This document shows positions 55,956 through 64,000 of a stretch of DNA of 64,000 nt, piece after piece; the stretch's first letter is position 1, and each line of letters begins with the position of its first letter. The notes under the pieces are model-generated. The model had not been told where the DNA came from and did not search any database. It saw only the letters and a list, made by a program, of their open reading frames with translations. The DNA is from Lophium mytilinum (lineage: Eukaryota; Ascomycota; Dothideomycetes; Mytilinidiales; Mytilinidiaceae). The DNA lies in the NCBI GenBank assembly GCA_010093605.1, contig MU004181.1:558001-622000 (forward strand), in the 5' to 3' direction. Position numbers and translations under genes: made by a program.

Positions 55956-57122
55956 GTTCCCCTGTGTTTGGTTTCTCTGCCAGAGCGTAACAGAACGCGT
56001 GGGTGGTGGGGGGGGTGTAGTGAAAGGCCAGTGGACGAGTTTTGGCCAAGGGGAGATCTTCAGTTATGACGTAAGGCTTGTCATAGTATGTTTATCCATT
56101 CACGACGGAGAAAATCTTCGGTTCACTTCCAGGATTCTAAAGCTATCGACCGGTATCGTCTCAATCTTCAACTACCAAGGTGAATTCCCGTCCACTACTC
56201 CGCATATGGACCTACATGTAGAATTTTTCAAAGGCTAAGAAGCTATACTGACCACAAGTCTAGGCACACTAGCTCGATACCGCATGGGGTTCCGGGTTCC
56301 CCCACAGGATTGTGAAGATCCAAGGGTGATGTCGAGGTTCAAGCAGTGCAAATTGGCATACCTCTTGACTAATTGGCTGCTCGATAGCCAGGCTACCCCC
56401 GACAGTGGTGCCGAGTGAGCAAATTGGAGCCAAGCTTCAATGAGTCTATGTGCGCAGACTGGTGGCTTAGTACTGTAACTCGTCCACCCTTAACGCTGAA
56501 GCGGGATGACCATGGTACCACATGTCACCCAGTGTCTGAATGAAGTTGAGAAATGAGGTCTTACAAATTCCGCAACATGTAGCCTAGATAGACGGTGGTA
56601 AACGGTATATTTACCCTTTGAAATAGACGTGAGTAGACTTTAGCGAGACTGCTATAGAATCATTTCAAATAAATTCATCATTACAACATAGAGAAGTTAT
56701 CTATCAGGAGATGCTAAGAATTTCTCGAATTGCGCTTAGGGCATTATATAATTATATACTATCCCAGGCTAGCGTAGCTACACATACGCTATCACGTATG
56801 CTCTATATACTTGATATGAAGTTCTACTTCTGGAGAATAGAGTCATGATGGCCAGAAATCACGAGAGGATATTCGCGGTCCAAAAAGGCCGACGCCAGGT
56901 TGATTGCGGCAGAAATTGTAGGTTACGATTTATTAAGTGAGCTAAAAGCGGTCCGTGCTCATCACGCACCTGTCCTCCTACTGGTCTCCAGCAGGCCCTC
57001 CATCCTCCTCCACCCTCCTCACTCCTCACCCAACCTTCACCATCCACATCTCTTAAGCTTACTTCTATAACTATCGGTGAGGCCAACTGCCAGGCTTCTT
57101 CACCTCTTCCGCCTTCGACACC
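55956..57122. other. Intergenic region between H and I
   Basis: About 1.17 kb, holding repeat R (56251-56430). The part from 56.5 to 56.85 kb is A/T-rich. ORFs seen on the minus strand at 56.86-57.26 kb mirror gene I. Confidence 0.45.
56251..56430 (+). repeat. Dispersed repeat R, copy 5
   Basis: Best reference copy: TAGGCACACTAGCTCGATAC, CCAAGGGTGATGTCGAGG, TTCAAGCAGTGCAAATTGGC, CTCTTGACTAATTGGCTGCT, AGCCAGGCTACCCCCGACAG, TGGTGCCGAGTGAGC. It has the same order and spacing as the other copies. No ORF and no clear terminal inverted repeat by eye. Confidence 0.7.
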
Positions 57123-58490
57123 ATGCCCATAGTCAACTGCCCTAGCGAGATTGTGGATCTCATCGCACAATTCCTGCCTCGTAACAGCTTTCTGGCTCTG
57201 CGACGCACATGCAAAGATCTGCACAAGAAATGCGAATATCATCTCACAACGAGACATCTAAAGCAGAAACGCGTCATCCTCGCAAAGCAGACGAACGCCG
57301 GCTTGGACTCTCTCATTGGCCTTGCGCATCATGAATTATACGCGGCCCGTGTGCAAAAGATCGCTCTTGAGTTAGAAGCATACCACCTTCTTCCGGTCAG
57401 CAATGAGGACTGCGCCTGCTGGGAACCGGCACCAAAGACGCCAACAATACGAAGTCGAAGGCTCGACATCGCCATACTCCTATCGTCGCTTATGGAATTC
57501 CCGAATCTGCAGGTCTTGGAAGCAGTGAATAGATTCTCAGACTCTGCTATCTCGACTGGCCAAACCAATAAGACGTCCTTCACTGAATGGCTATCTACTG
57601 CCGCCTATATCGATAAAAATCCTTCTAGACTACCTCTGAGGCGTGGTACGCACCTCGCCACGCTTTACAACGCCCTCATAGCACTAGCAGGCACCAGTGA
57701 GAACCTGGGCCGGATAGCGGTGGACCATGGCGTCTCTTCCACTAGACTTTCCGCGCTGGCACAGGACAGAGCTGCATACAATCAAGCGTCACCTATGATT
57801 TATGGTCCATCCAATGGCATCTGCTTCAGCTCGCTGCAAGAGATCACGATCCAGGCCAACCAGGCAATGATATATCACAACGCCTGCCACGAGATGAATT
57901 TCCTCGAATACCTCCTCCGCACCGCCCCGCGATTGGAAAAGCTAGTTCTGAACGGCGGTTATATCGTCAACAACGAAATAACCAAAATATGCTATGATAC
58001 AATCATGGAATCTATCGAATGGAACCCAGAAATGTCTGTCTGGGCATCAGAATGCCTCACGTCGCTCAATCTCGGGAATCTGAAGATTTGGAGGCTGGAA
58101 GACTTGTTTACAAGGTATAATGGCACGCTTCGACATGTGATGCTACATGGTTTGGAGCTTGTTAACGCGTCAATGAGCTTCGTTGCACTCGAAGACTGTG
58201 CGGAGCTTGAGTCGCTGGCTGTTCACGCTATTTGTGATCTCGATCTCTACTTCGCCATCTATCCTTGGGCCTTTGGAGACGGCGAATCGCTGCAAGAGCT
58301 GAGGCAGCTCTTTTATTTGAAGACGAGGACCTTCTGGGAGGCTCAGCAGATGTGGGCGGAGGCCAAGGTGCCGGACGGCACAGATCCAGACGGCGATCAG
58401 GACATGACAGGATGGAGATTCGAAGGATCGGGCGTCATGGAGGGAGTTAGGTTCCTCGCGGCCAACGGGAAGAAGGTGTATGGGTACTGA
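57123..58490 (+). CDS. F-box protein I (substrate-adaptor candidate, no zinc site)
   Basis: Intronless, 455 residues, ATG at 57123. The F-box is right at the N-terminus (VNCPSEIVDLIAQFLPRNSF, then LALRRTCKDLHKKCEYHL). NAGLDSLIGLAHHELYAARV follows. The C-x2-C...C-x-H site is absent. In its place is a helical stretch (HLATLYNALIALAGTSENLG) that K also has. The LRR-like middle is LEKLVLNGGYIV, LTSLNLGNLKIWRLEDLF. The end has PWAFGDGESLQELRQLF and QDMTGWRFEGSGVMEGVRFL. I and K form a subgroup that has lost or never had the cysteines. Confidence 0.85.
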   Translation: MPIVNCPSEIVDLIAQFLPRNSFLALRRTCKDLHKKCEYHLTTRHLKQKRVILAKQTNAGLDSLIGLAHHELYAARVQKIALELEAYHLLPVSNEDCACWEPAPKTPTIRSRRLDIAILLSSLMEFPNLQVLEAVNRFSDSAISTGQTNKTSFTEWLSTAAYIDKNPSRLPLRRGTHLATLYNALIALAGTSENLGRIAVDHGVSSTRLSALAQDRAAYNQASPMIYGPSNGICFSSLQEITIQANQAMIYHNACHEMNFLEYLLRTAPRLEKLVLNGGYIVNNEITKICYDTIMESIEWNPEMSVWASECLTSLNLGNLKIWRLEDLFTRYNGTLRHVMLHGLELVNASMSFVALEDCAELESLAVHAICDLDLYFAIYPWAFGDGESLQELRQLFYLKTRTFWEAQQMWAEAKVPDGTDPDGDQDMTGWRFEGSGVMEGVRFLAANGKKVYGY

Positions 58491-58852
58491 ATGGATAAGT
58501 GGTAAAGTACACTCTCGGTAGAAGATAGCTAATTGGTTCACACGGGTCGAATCAGTCTTGGAAGGCTGTACTGTCACTAAGCTTCAGCAGACAGCTTGGA
58601 ACAGATATCGTAGCATTAATGTCCATGAAATGTTGGAAGGGCCACTCCATGCAAACCACAATGCAACAGAAACTTGTGTCATTGTTCAAAAAGGTAGAAA
58701 AAACTCTCCATGTAGAACAATTTGTCCTTGATTACCACTCGCTCTCTTGAAACAAACATGGGGAAAGCTCATTCGTTATGTGCCTCCCCGGGCATGATCT
58801 GCTAAGAGCAGGAAGCAAACCCGAAGAAGAGAAACCTTCAATCACAGCAAGC
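58491..58852. other. Spacer between convergent I and J
   Basis: About 360 bp, 3' flanks of both genes. No repeat R found. Confidence 0.4.
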
Positions 58853-60844
58853 CTATACATCCCAAGTTCGTGCCCGATCCCACAGGAATGCCGCTCCCGG
58901 ACCCGCAGCATCACCCTCGAACTTCCAGCCTACCACATCCCTATTCCGCTCTGGGTCGGGAACCTTCGGATGCTCGGTGAGCCGCCATTTTTCGAAAGAT
59001 TGCGCGTCTGTCGGCGCGAAGCCAATGAGGAACTTGCGCAACTCGAGAACCGACTCATCGTCGCCGAAAACGATGGGAATGTGATGAGGTATGAAGGCAT
59101 GGAGTCTGAAAATAGCACGAACGAAGAGATAGTCGAGGCTTTCGCACTGCATAAGCGCCCGTACAATTCTCATTGGAGCGTTTGTCATAATGCCTTCCAA
59201 GGTGATCTTGCGGAGAGTGCTCTTGTATCGGTCGATGAGCTTGGATGTAGATATCGAATCAACGCAAAGATAGCCCAGCGTCAGCGAGGTCAGCTGCTTT
59301 GTCGCGAAAGACTGCAGATCTGGATGCCAGCGACCATAGTCTATGTAGACATTGGGGTTCCGAAAGCGGTCACAGTCACCGTTTAAGGTGATGGACTCCA
59401 ACTTGGGCGCTGAGCGGAACACGTAGTTCCAGAAACTCCATTTGTGTTTCCTATTGTAAAGAGAGACTGGGTTTCCTCGGAGTTGGACCCTGCGCAGAGA
59501 ATGAAGCGGATGAGGGAGAAGGGGATCGACGTCTTCGTCATCTACGATTGGGATCGCCCCGAGACGTTGACCAAGTGATAGAGTCCTCTGAACGGGCGGA
59601 ATTGGTCCATTGGTAACCTGGGTGTCTAGGGGAGGCCCGTTTGGTACCACATCCAGAATAAGTCCTTGGAGTGCCTTGCTAAGCATCGTCAGATGGACGC
59701 AACGTCCCACTGTTGCAGATTGCCTGCAGCGATGGCAGCGCTTGTTGTTCATGAATGGAACCGCTCCACCTGTTTCGAATAGCGGATGCCGATCAAGTAA
59801 ATCCTTAGGTTGTTCGTCGGTAATTTCGATGGTCTCTAGTTCTGGTAATGCTGCGAGAGAGGCAATGAAAAGACCGAAATCTACGGTATACTTACTCACT
59901 ACTAGCATTCCAAGGTCCAACATGGCGTCATGGAAGTATAAGTCTGGGCAAATGGACTCGCATTGGCGGGTAGGCCCGTTGCGTAGACTGCAGACGATAA
60001 ATGCTTTGAGGTTCCCGCATTCAACAACCACCTTGCGAACACGCTTTGCGAAGCTAGATTGGCTGGCGATTTCGACGAGGGAGTGAAGGCCTGCACGGGA
60101 GCGATCAAGCGCAAGCCGCTTCTCCTGACCGTGGCGTTGCTCGAAGTGATAGGTTGTCTTCTCCTTCATGTCGTTGCAGGTACCTCGAAGGGCCAGGAAG
60201 CTGTTGCGAGGCAGGCATTGGGCAATAATGTCGATAATCTCGCCAGGACATTCGAGGAGACCGGCCGGTGGGCTCGGAGATACTTGAGGAAGATCACCGC
60301 GTTTTGTGACCTCGAAGGAGCCGGGAATTTGCATTGCTTCGAAGATCTCCCTAAGCTCATCGAGGATTGGCTTCGTCGTAGCTACGCTTCGGGGCTTCTT
60401 TTGGGCTGGTTCTCCTCTGTCTTTTGGCATGTCTCCCACGCTGTACATGGGCCTGAATTCACTAGTCCAAGGTAGAGTATCAGGATCTGGGACGGTCAAA
60501 TAGCTCCGATATCCGGTACCAGCCATCTGTGGTGGACGAGGCCAGTAATATGACGCACGGGGGATTGAGTGTACTGGCATTGCTGGGCGCGTTCGCCAAT
60601 CCGGGGGAGGTCGCATGCTGAGGGGGAGTAATACACGGCGTCCAGCCTTTCGAGTTGATGCGGCCGCGTTTGCTTCGGTAGCTTCTTGATAGTTTCGGCC
60701 TTCAACGTCCAAGTGCGCGTCGTTTAACCTCCTCTTGGAATCTTCGACGAGAGTTTCCTTGACATTTTCATCCAAAATCTTGGTTGAATAAGCACGATGA
60801 GGTGGGCCATCGTCAAGAGGATCAAGGTGTTGAGGGAGTGACAT
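58853..60844 (-). CDS. F-box protein J (substrate-adaptor candidate, long N-terminus)
   Basis: Intronless, 663 residues from the ATG at 60842-60844. The frame is open to 61054, but that adds leader-like sequence. About 190 residues of Pro/Arg-rich, probably disordered N-terminus are followed by the F-box near residues 196-240 (LLECPGEIIDIIAQCLPRNS, then FLALRGTCNDMKEKTTYHF). SRAGLHSLVEIASQSSFAKR and a complete zinc site C370-x2-C373-x8-C382-x-H384 follow. The middle is LRR-like (LESITLNGDCDRF, LTSLTLGYLCVDSISTSKLI), with PIVFGDDESVLELRKFL and NRDVVGWKFEGDAAGPGAAF at the end. It is the longest member and is divergent from K. Confidence 0.86.
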   Translation of the reverse strand: MSLPQHLDPLDDGPPHRAYSTKILDENVKETLVEDSKRRLNDAHLDVEGRNYQEATEANAAASTRKAGRRVLLPLSMRPPPDWRTRPAMPVHSIPRASYYWPRPPQMAGTGYRSYLTVPDPDTLPWTSEFRPMYSVGDMPKDRGEPAQKKPRSVATTKPILDELREIFEAMQIPGSFEVTKRGDLPQVSPSPPAGLLECPGEIIDIIAQCLPRNSFLALRGTCNDMKEKTTYHFEQRHGQEKRLALDRSRAGLHSLVEIASQSSFAKRVRKVVVECGNLKAFIVCSLRNGPTRQCESICPDLYFHDAMLDLGMLVVSKYTVDFGLFIASLAALPELETIEITDEQPKDLLDRHPLFETGGAVPFMNNKRCHRCRQSATVGRCVHLTMLSKALQGLILDVVPNGPPLDTQVTNGPIPPVQRTLSLGQRLGAIPIVDDEDVDPLLPHPLHSLRRVQLRGNPVSLYNRKHKWSFWNYVFRSAPKLESITLNGDCDRFRNPNVYIDYGRWHPDLQSFATKQLTSLTLGYLCVDSISTSKLIDRYKSTLRKITLEGIMTNAPMRIVRALMQCESLDYLFVRAIFRLHAFIPHHIPIVFGDDESVLELRKFLIGFAPTDAQSFEKWRLTEHPKVPDPERNRDVVGWKFEGDAAGPGAAFLWDRARTWDV

Positions 60845-61226
60845 GGTGTGGTGTTGAGGATTTGGGTGGTGGGGCTTGTGGAGAGAGGGATGCAGGTTGG
60901 GAGAAAGAATCGGCAGGGCTTTTATACGCGAGCATTGACCGGAATTTTCCAAGGCGAGTTGGTGAATGATCTTAACAATGTAAACCGGATCAGCTGGGCA
61001 CAGTGGTAGGTAGGTCACACTATGATAGAACACATTCACCAAGATTCTAAACAATATGCACTATATTCTGATCACATGAACACCCTCGTACTAGTAGTTC
61101 CCCCAGCTCCAGTTCCTTCATTACGTGACAACCACCAACCCTCTATCTAACCGCCCACCACATCTCCAGCCACTTCTTGAAGCTTTTCCAATTTATCTCC
61201 AACCCTCGAGTCATCACTATCCAGCC
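60845..61226. promoter_or_regulatory. Divergent promoter region of F-box genes J and K
   Basis: About 380 bp between the ATGs, a spacing close to that of the A/B pair (385 bp). A TTTTATA stretch lies about 75 bp upstream of the J ATG. No factor site claimed. Confidence 0.4.
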
Positions 61227-62639
61227 ATGTCTTCTTCTGGTTCCAACGAGATGGCACTGAACGCTGGTCATAAGAAGGCGGGTTCCATCCCAGAGCAACC
61301 GGGCCGGTCACTACATCCTCCATCAGTGAATCCGATACTGAGTATTCCGGCGGAACTCATCGATATGATCGACCAACACCTACCACGCAATTCCTTTCTT
61401 GCCCTCCGACAAACTTGCAAAGATTTGATGCAGGAGACAGATTATCATCTGACTGAAAGGGTTCTTAAAGAAAAACGGATCATCTTCGCCAAGAGCTCTC
61501 GTGCCGGACTGCACTCTCTTGCCAATTTCTGCAACCACCCTCCATACGCCAATCGCGCCGAAAAGGTGGTAATTGCCCTCGAAGCATCATTCCTAGCATT
61601 AGCTACCGACAGCCTCGAGGACGAGCGTAATCGGCATCCCGAGTCCAGCAAACTGTTGGACAGGCAACGCATCGCAGACCTCGGCCTTATTATGGCTTCG
61701 CTTAGTGCCTTACCAGCTCTCGATACCGTCGAAGTCGTCGACGCACACGCTAGTACCTCTAATACGTTTGGAAGCCCTAGCAAGCGACTGTTCAGCGCAT
61801 CTGAGCAAGCAACATACACCAACATGCTCCACAAAGGCCTCGTGGCATTAGCAATAGGCCAAACACACCTCCAAGAGCTAGCCCGGCTCTTCAACGTCCC
61901 CCTCCCCACATTGGTCGCTCTAGTCCAGGATTGGGATAACTACGGAAACGCGAGGCCCTGGGATCCCCGAGGATACTCTTCCCTCAAGTCACTCCGCACG
62001 CTGAAGATCCACGCGGACCCATACATGCTGTACCACGATTACAATTACGACTTCAACCTCCCCGAGCTTCTCATGGCCTCAGCCCCAGCGCTCGAGAGAC
62101 TCGATGTCAACGGGGGCTGCCTCGTGTACGAACACGAGACAGCCATTGTCCCGTTCTGGACAGTGGCTAAGATGATGGACTTGGGCCCTCAGTGCATGAG
62201 GTCGGTGACGCTCCGCAATGTGCGTATCAGCAACTTATGCCCGCCGTTCGGTACCTGGCTTGGTGGTACGATGCGTCAGCTCACCCTTGAGGGTGTCGCG
62301 ATAGAGAGGGGCGCGAGGATCGCTTTAGAAATGTTAGCGACGTATCCGAGTCTGACGTCTATTTCTGTGCGCGCAATCTTCGATGTCGATCAGCGTAGCG
62401 GAACGTGGCCGTGGGTGTTTGGGACGATAGATGAAGAGATGCTGTTGCGGGATTTCTTCTTCTTGGGGGCGCGGACTATGGAAGAGGGGCGCGAGATGTG
62501 GCGGAAGAGAGAGATAAAGGTGGATGATGTTCCTGGCTCTGAGTACAATCGCGACTTGGTCGGATGGAAGTTCGAGGGGGAGGGTGTAGCGGCAGGGGTG
62601 AAGTTCTTAGCAGAGAACGGTCGGAGACTGCAGAGGTAG
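61227..62639 (+). CDS. F-box protein K (substrate-adaptor candidate, no zinc site)
   Basis: Intronless, 470 residues from the ATG at 61227; the longer frame from 61125 looks like leader. The F-box is at about residues 33-75 (ILSIPAELIDMIDQHLPRNS, then FLALRQTCKDLMQETDYHL). SRAGLHSLANFCNHPPYANR follows, then, as in I, no Cys cluster but a helical segment (LHKGLVALAIGQTHLQELAR). Other features are LKTLKIH-like repeats, LERLDVNGGCLVYEHETAIV, PWVFGTIDEEMLLRDF and the tail NRDLVGWKFEGEGVAAGVKF. Closest paralogue I. It ends the adaptor array on the right. Confidence 0.87.
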   Translation: MSSSGSNEMALNAGHKKAGSIPEQPGRSLHPPSVNPILSIPAELIDMIDQHLPRNSFLALRQTCKDLMQETDYHLTERVLKEKRIIFAKSSRAGLHSLANFCNHPPYANRAEKVVIALEASFLALATDSLEDERNRHPESSKLLDRQRIADLGLIMASLSALPALDTVEVVDAHASTSNTFGSPSKRLFSASEQATYTNMLHKGLVALAIGQTHLQELARLFNVPLPTLVALVQDWDNYGNARPWDPRGYSSLKSLRTLKIHADPYMLYHDYNYDFNLPELLMASAPALERLDVNGGCLVYEHETAIVPFWTVAKMMDLGPQCMRSVTLRNVRISNLCPPFGTWLGGTMRQLTLEGVAIERGARIALEMLATYPSLTSISVRAIFDVDQRSGTWPWVFGTIDEEMLLRDFFFLGARTMEEGREMWRKREIKVDDVPGSEYNRDLVGWKFEGEGVAAGVKFLAENGRRLQR

Positions 62640-64000
62640 GTGCCTGCAGGGTGGCAGAATCGGCGAGGGTAAATGGTGTTTCTTCCATTTACACTTCGAA
62701 GTGAGCGTTCCCACCCAGTCCCATCAGTCGGCCTCTCGAAATTTTTTATGATTCTTGAATGAGTAGCTAATAAGCCTAGACTCGGTCAGATATCCTCCTA
62801 GCTTCCGAATTCTAAGCAGCGTTACTTGTTAGTTCTTTTTGGCCATCAACGAAGTATCGAGGTACAATACGTGAATTCCAAACGAGCCAATGTCATACCT
62901 AAGTGCGTCAAAATTATAGGCTTTTTGCGAGTCCCTACGTCTAGGCGTACGCATACATCACCACTTGAATACTACTCTCAAGCTGTATAACTTTCTCAAC
63001 AGTAGCCCCTCAGTCAGGGGACGAGCCAGTGAAAAGGCGATTCAGTTTCGGATGCTAGAAAGTTGACATCGTACCGCACTCTTGAGTCCTATAGTAGTCG
63101 CGAATCAGTGCAGCAGATACTAAGGCTCTACTCTGTCAATTTTCAGGAGGTAGTGAAGCTTATTGTAAAAGGATAGATTGTAAGGACGGCGTGTGGCTCG
63201 AAAATCAACATACTCCATTCCCGTTACTTATGAATCAGTTTGCAAACTAGACTCCACTTTCAGGCATACATAGCCTAGCCGCTAAGAAGGCAGCCTATCA
63301 TAGATAAATCAAGGTCCGCATTTCAGAAGCAGACATAATGACTGGATGCTAAGATATCGCAGAGTGGCCAATAATCCGTCCGGACGACGGGTTTTGTTTG
63401 TGACATTTACATCTCCAGTTACTTCAGATCCAGTTACTTCAGACTCACCTTCAGGGAGGGCTTAGGAGCGATATCAACGTACCACCTGACTTCTTCGTTG
63501 ACCTCTCCTTTTCCTCTATACCCTCATCACCTCTCCCGAATTCAACAGGTACAGAGCTACTTTATCGCTTGCTACGAGACTTAACCCCAATCCCACTCCG
63601 AATCCTCCAATAAGCCCATTGAATCAACCCGTATACCCCCGCCGACCTGGCCCCCGAAATTAACTTACGCCTCCTACTACTATCTCTCTTTACACAGTAT
63701 TCAAACACAAGCTCCACACGCTCTCGGTCTGTTAGCTTCTACTTATAGCTATCAAAAGCACTATCCTATGACTATATACCATTCCCAAACTTCATTCTCC
63801 TCTTTTACTTTACCCCCTAACAAACTCCAACCTTTCCCCTTCTCACAACCCACTCTACGCGAGCTCCTAACCCCAATCTCATCCCTAGTCCCAGAACCAG
63901 CCCCCTCACCATCCTCCACGTCTCCACCGCCCCTCCCCCCTGCTCTCTCTCCACAATATACCCACATTTTAACCGCTCAACGCCCTCCAAGTAACCCACC
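62640..64000. other. Right-end region without a supported gene
   Basis: About 1.36 kb. The last 500 bp are pyrimidine-rich on the plus strand, which creates open frames on the minus strand (63761-63999) that I do not believe. No full R copy seen. Confidence 0.4.

Noticed and set aside
60845-61054. Upstream in-frame extension of F-box gene J
   Set aside because: A good ATG lies at 60842-60844; the upstream part shows no family similarity and overlaps the shared J/K promoter.
63761-63999. Two minus-strand ORFs at the right edge
   Set aside because: They arise from a pyrimidine-rich tract; Gly/Glu/Val-rich with no domain.
1-64000. tRNA genes, CRISPR arrays, telomere repeats, intact transposase or reverse transcriptase genes
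   Set aside because: Scanned by eye for A/B boxes, spaced identical repeats, TTAGGG arrays and polymerase or integrase motifs; none found that I could support.

Overview
The window looks like filamentous ascomycete (Pezizomycotina) nuclear DNA. Protein-coding genes on both strands are interrupted by short GT-AG introns of 45-102 bp, with donors such as GTACGT, GTATGT and GTAAGT and CTAAC-like branch sites. The conserved genes are fungal: indoleamine 2,3-dioxygenase, an Irs4-type EH protein, DNA ligase IV, a Ctr3-type copper transporter, a HET-domain protein, an Fmp27-type bridge-like lipid-transfer protein and Atg22. I cannot fix the class or genus from sequence alone. I saw no tRNA, rRNA or CRISPR.

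Layout. 1-1.2 kb: 5' part of an IDO gene running off the left edge. 1.2-6.1 kb: a poorly coding stretch around one hypothetical acidic protein gene, then a degenerate repeat patch. 6.1-13.2 kb: first F-box sub-cluster (three genes plus a small C-terminal relic). 13.5-39.6 kb: an island of conserved genes (irs4/lig4 divergent pair, ctr3, HET gene with a possible HET relic in front, the 9-kb fmp27 gene, a hypothetical RGG-tailed protein, atg22). 40.5-62.7 kb: second sub-cluster of about 22 kb made almost only of ubiquitin-ligase substrate-adaptor candidates: E(-) F(+) BTB1(+) BTB2(-) BTB3(-) BTB-like fragment(-) BTB4(+) G(+) H(- frameshifted) I(+) J(-) K(+). 62.7-64 kb: no gene seen.

The most unusual content is this adaptor array. 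Ten F-box paralogues and one relic share an N-terminal F-box, a conserved SRAGLxSL region and a divergent leucine-rich middle. Most carry a candidate zinc site (C-x2-C-x7-12-C-x-H) and a C-terminal GWxFxGxxVxxGxxFL motif. They sit with four BTB/POZ genes and a truncated BTB-like ORF. F-box proteins feed substrates to cullin-1 (SCF) ligases and BTB proteins to cullin-3 ligases, so the locus may be a fast-evolving store of E3 adaptors. It shows birth-and-death evolution: a one-base frameshift in H, in-frame stops in D and BTB4 (each possibly removed by a weak intron), a 63-codon relic of an F-like gene, and a dispersed repeat of about 180 bp often lying 3' of these genes. Function is inference; no substrate can be read from the sequence.
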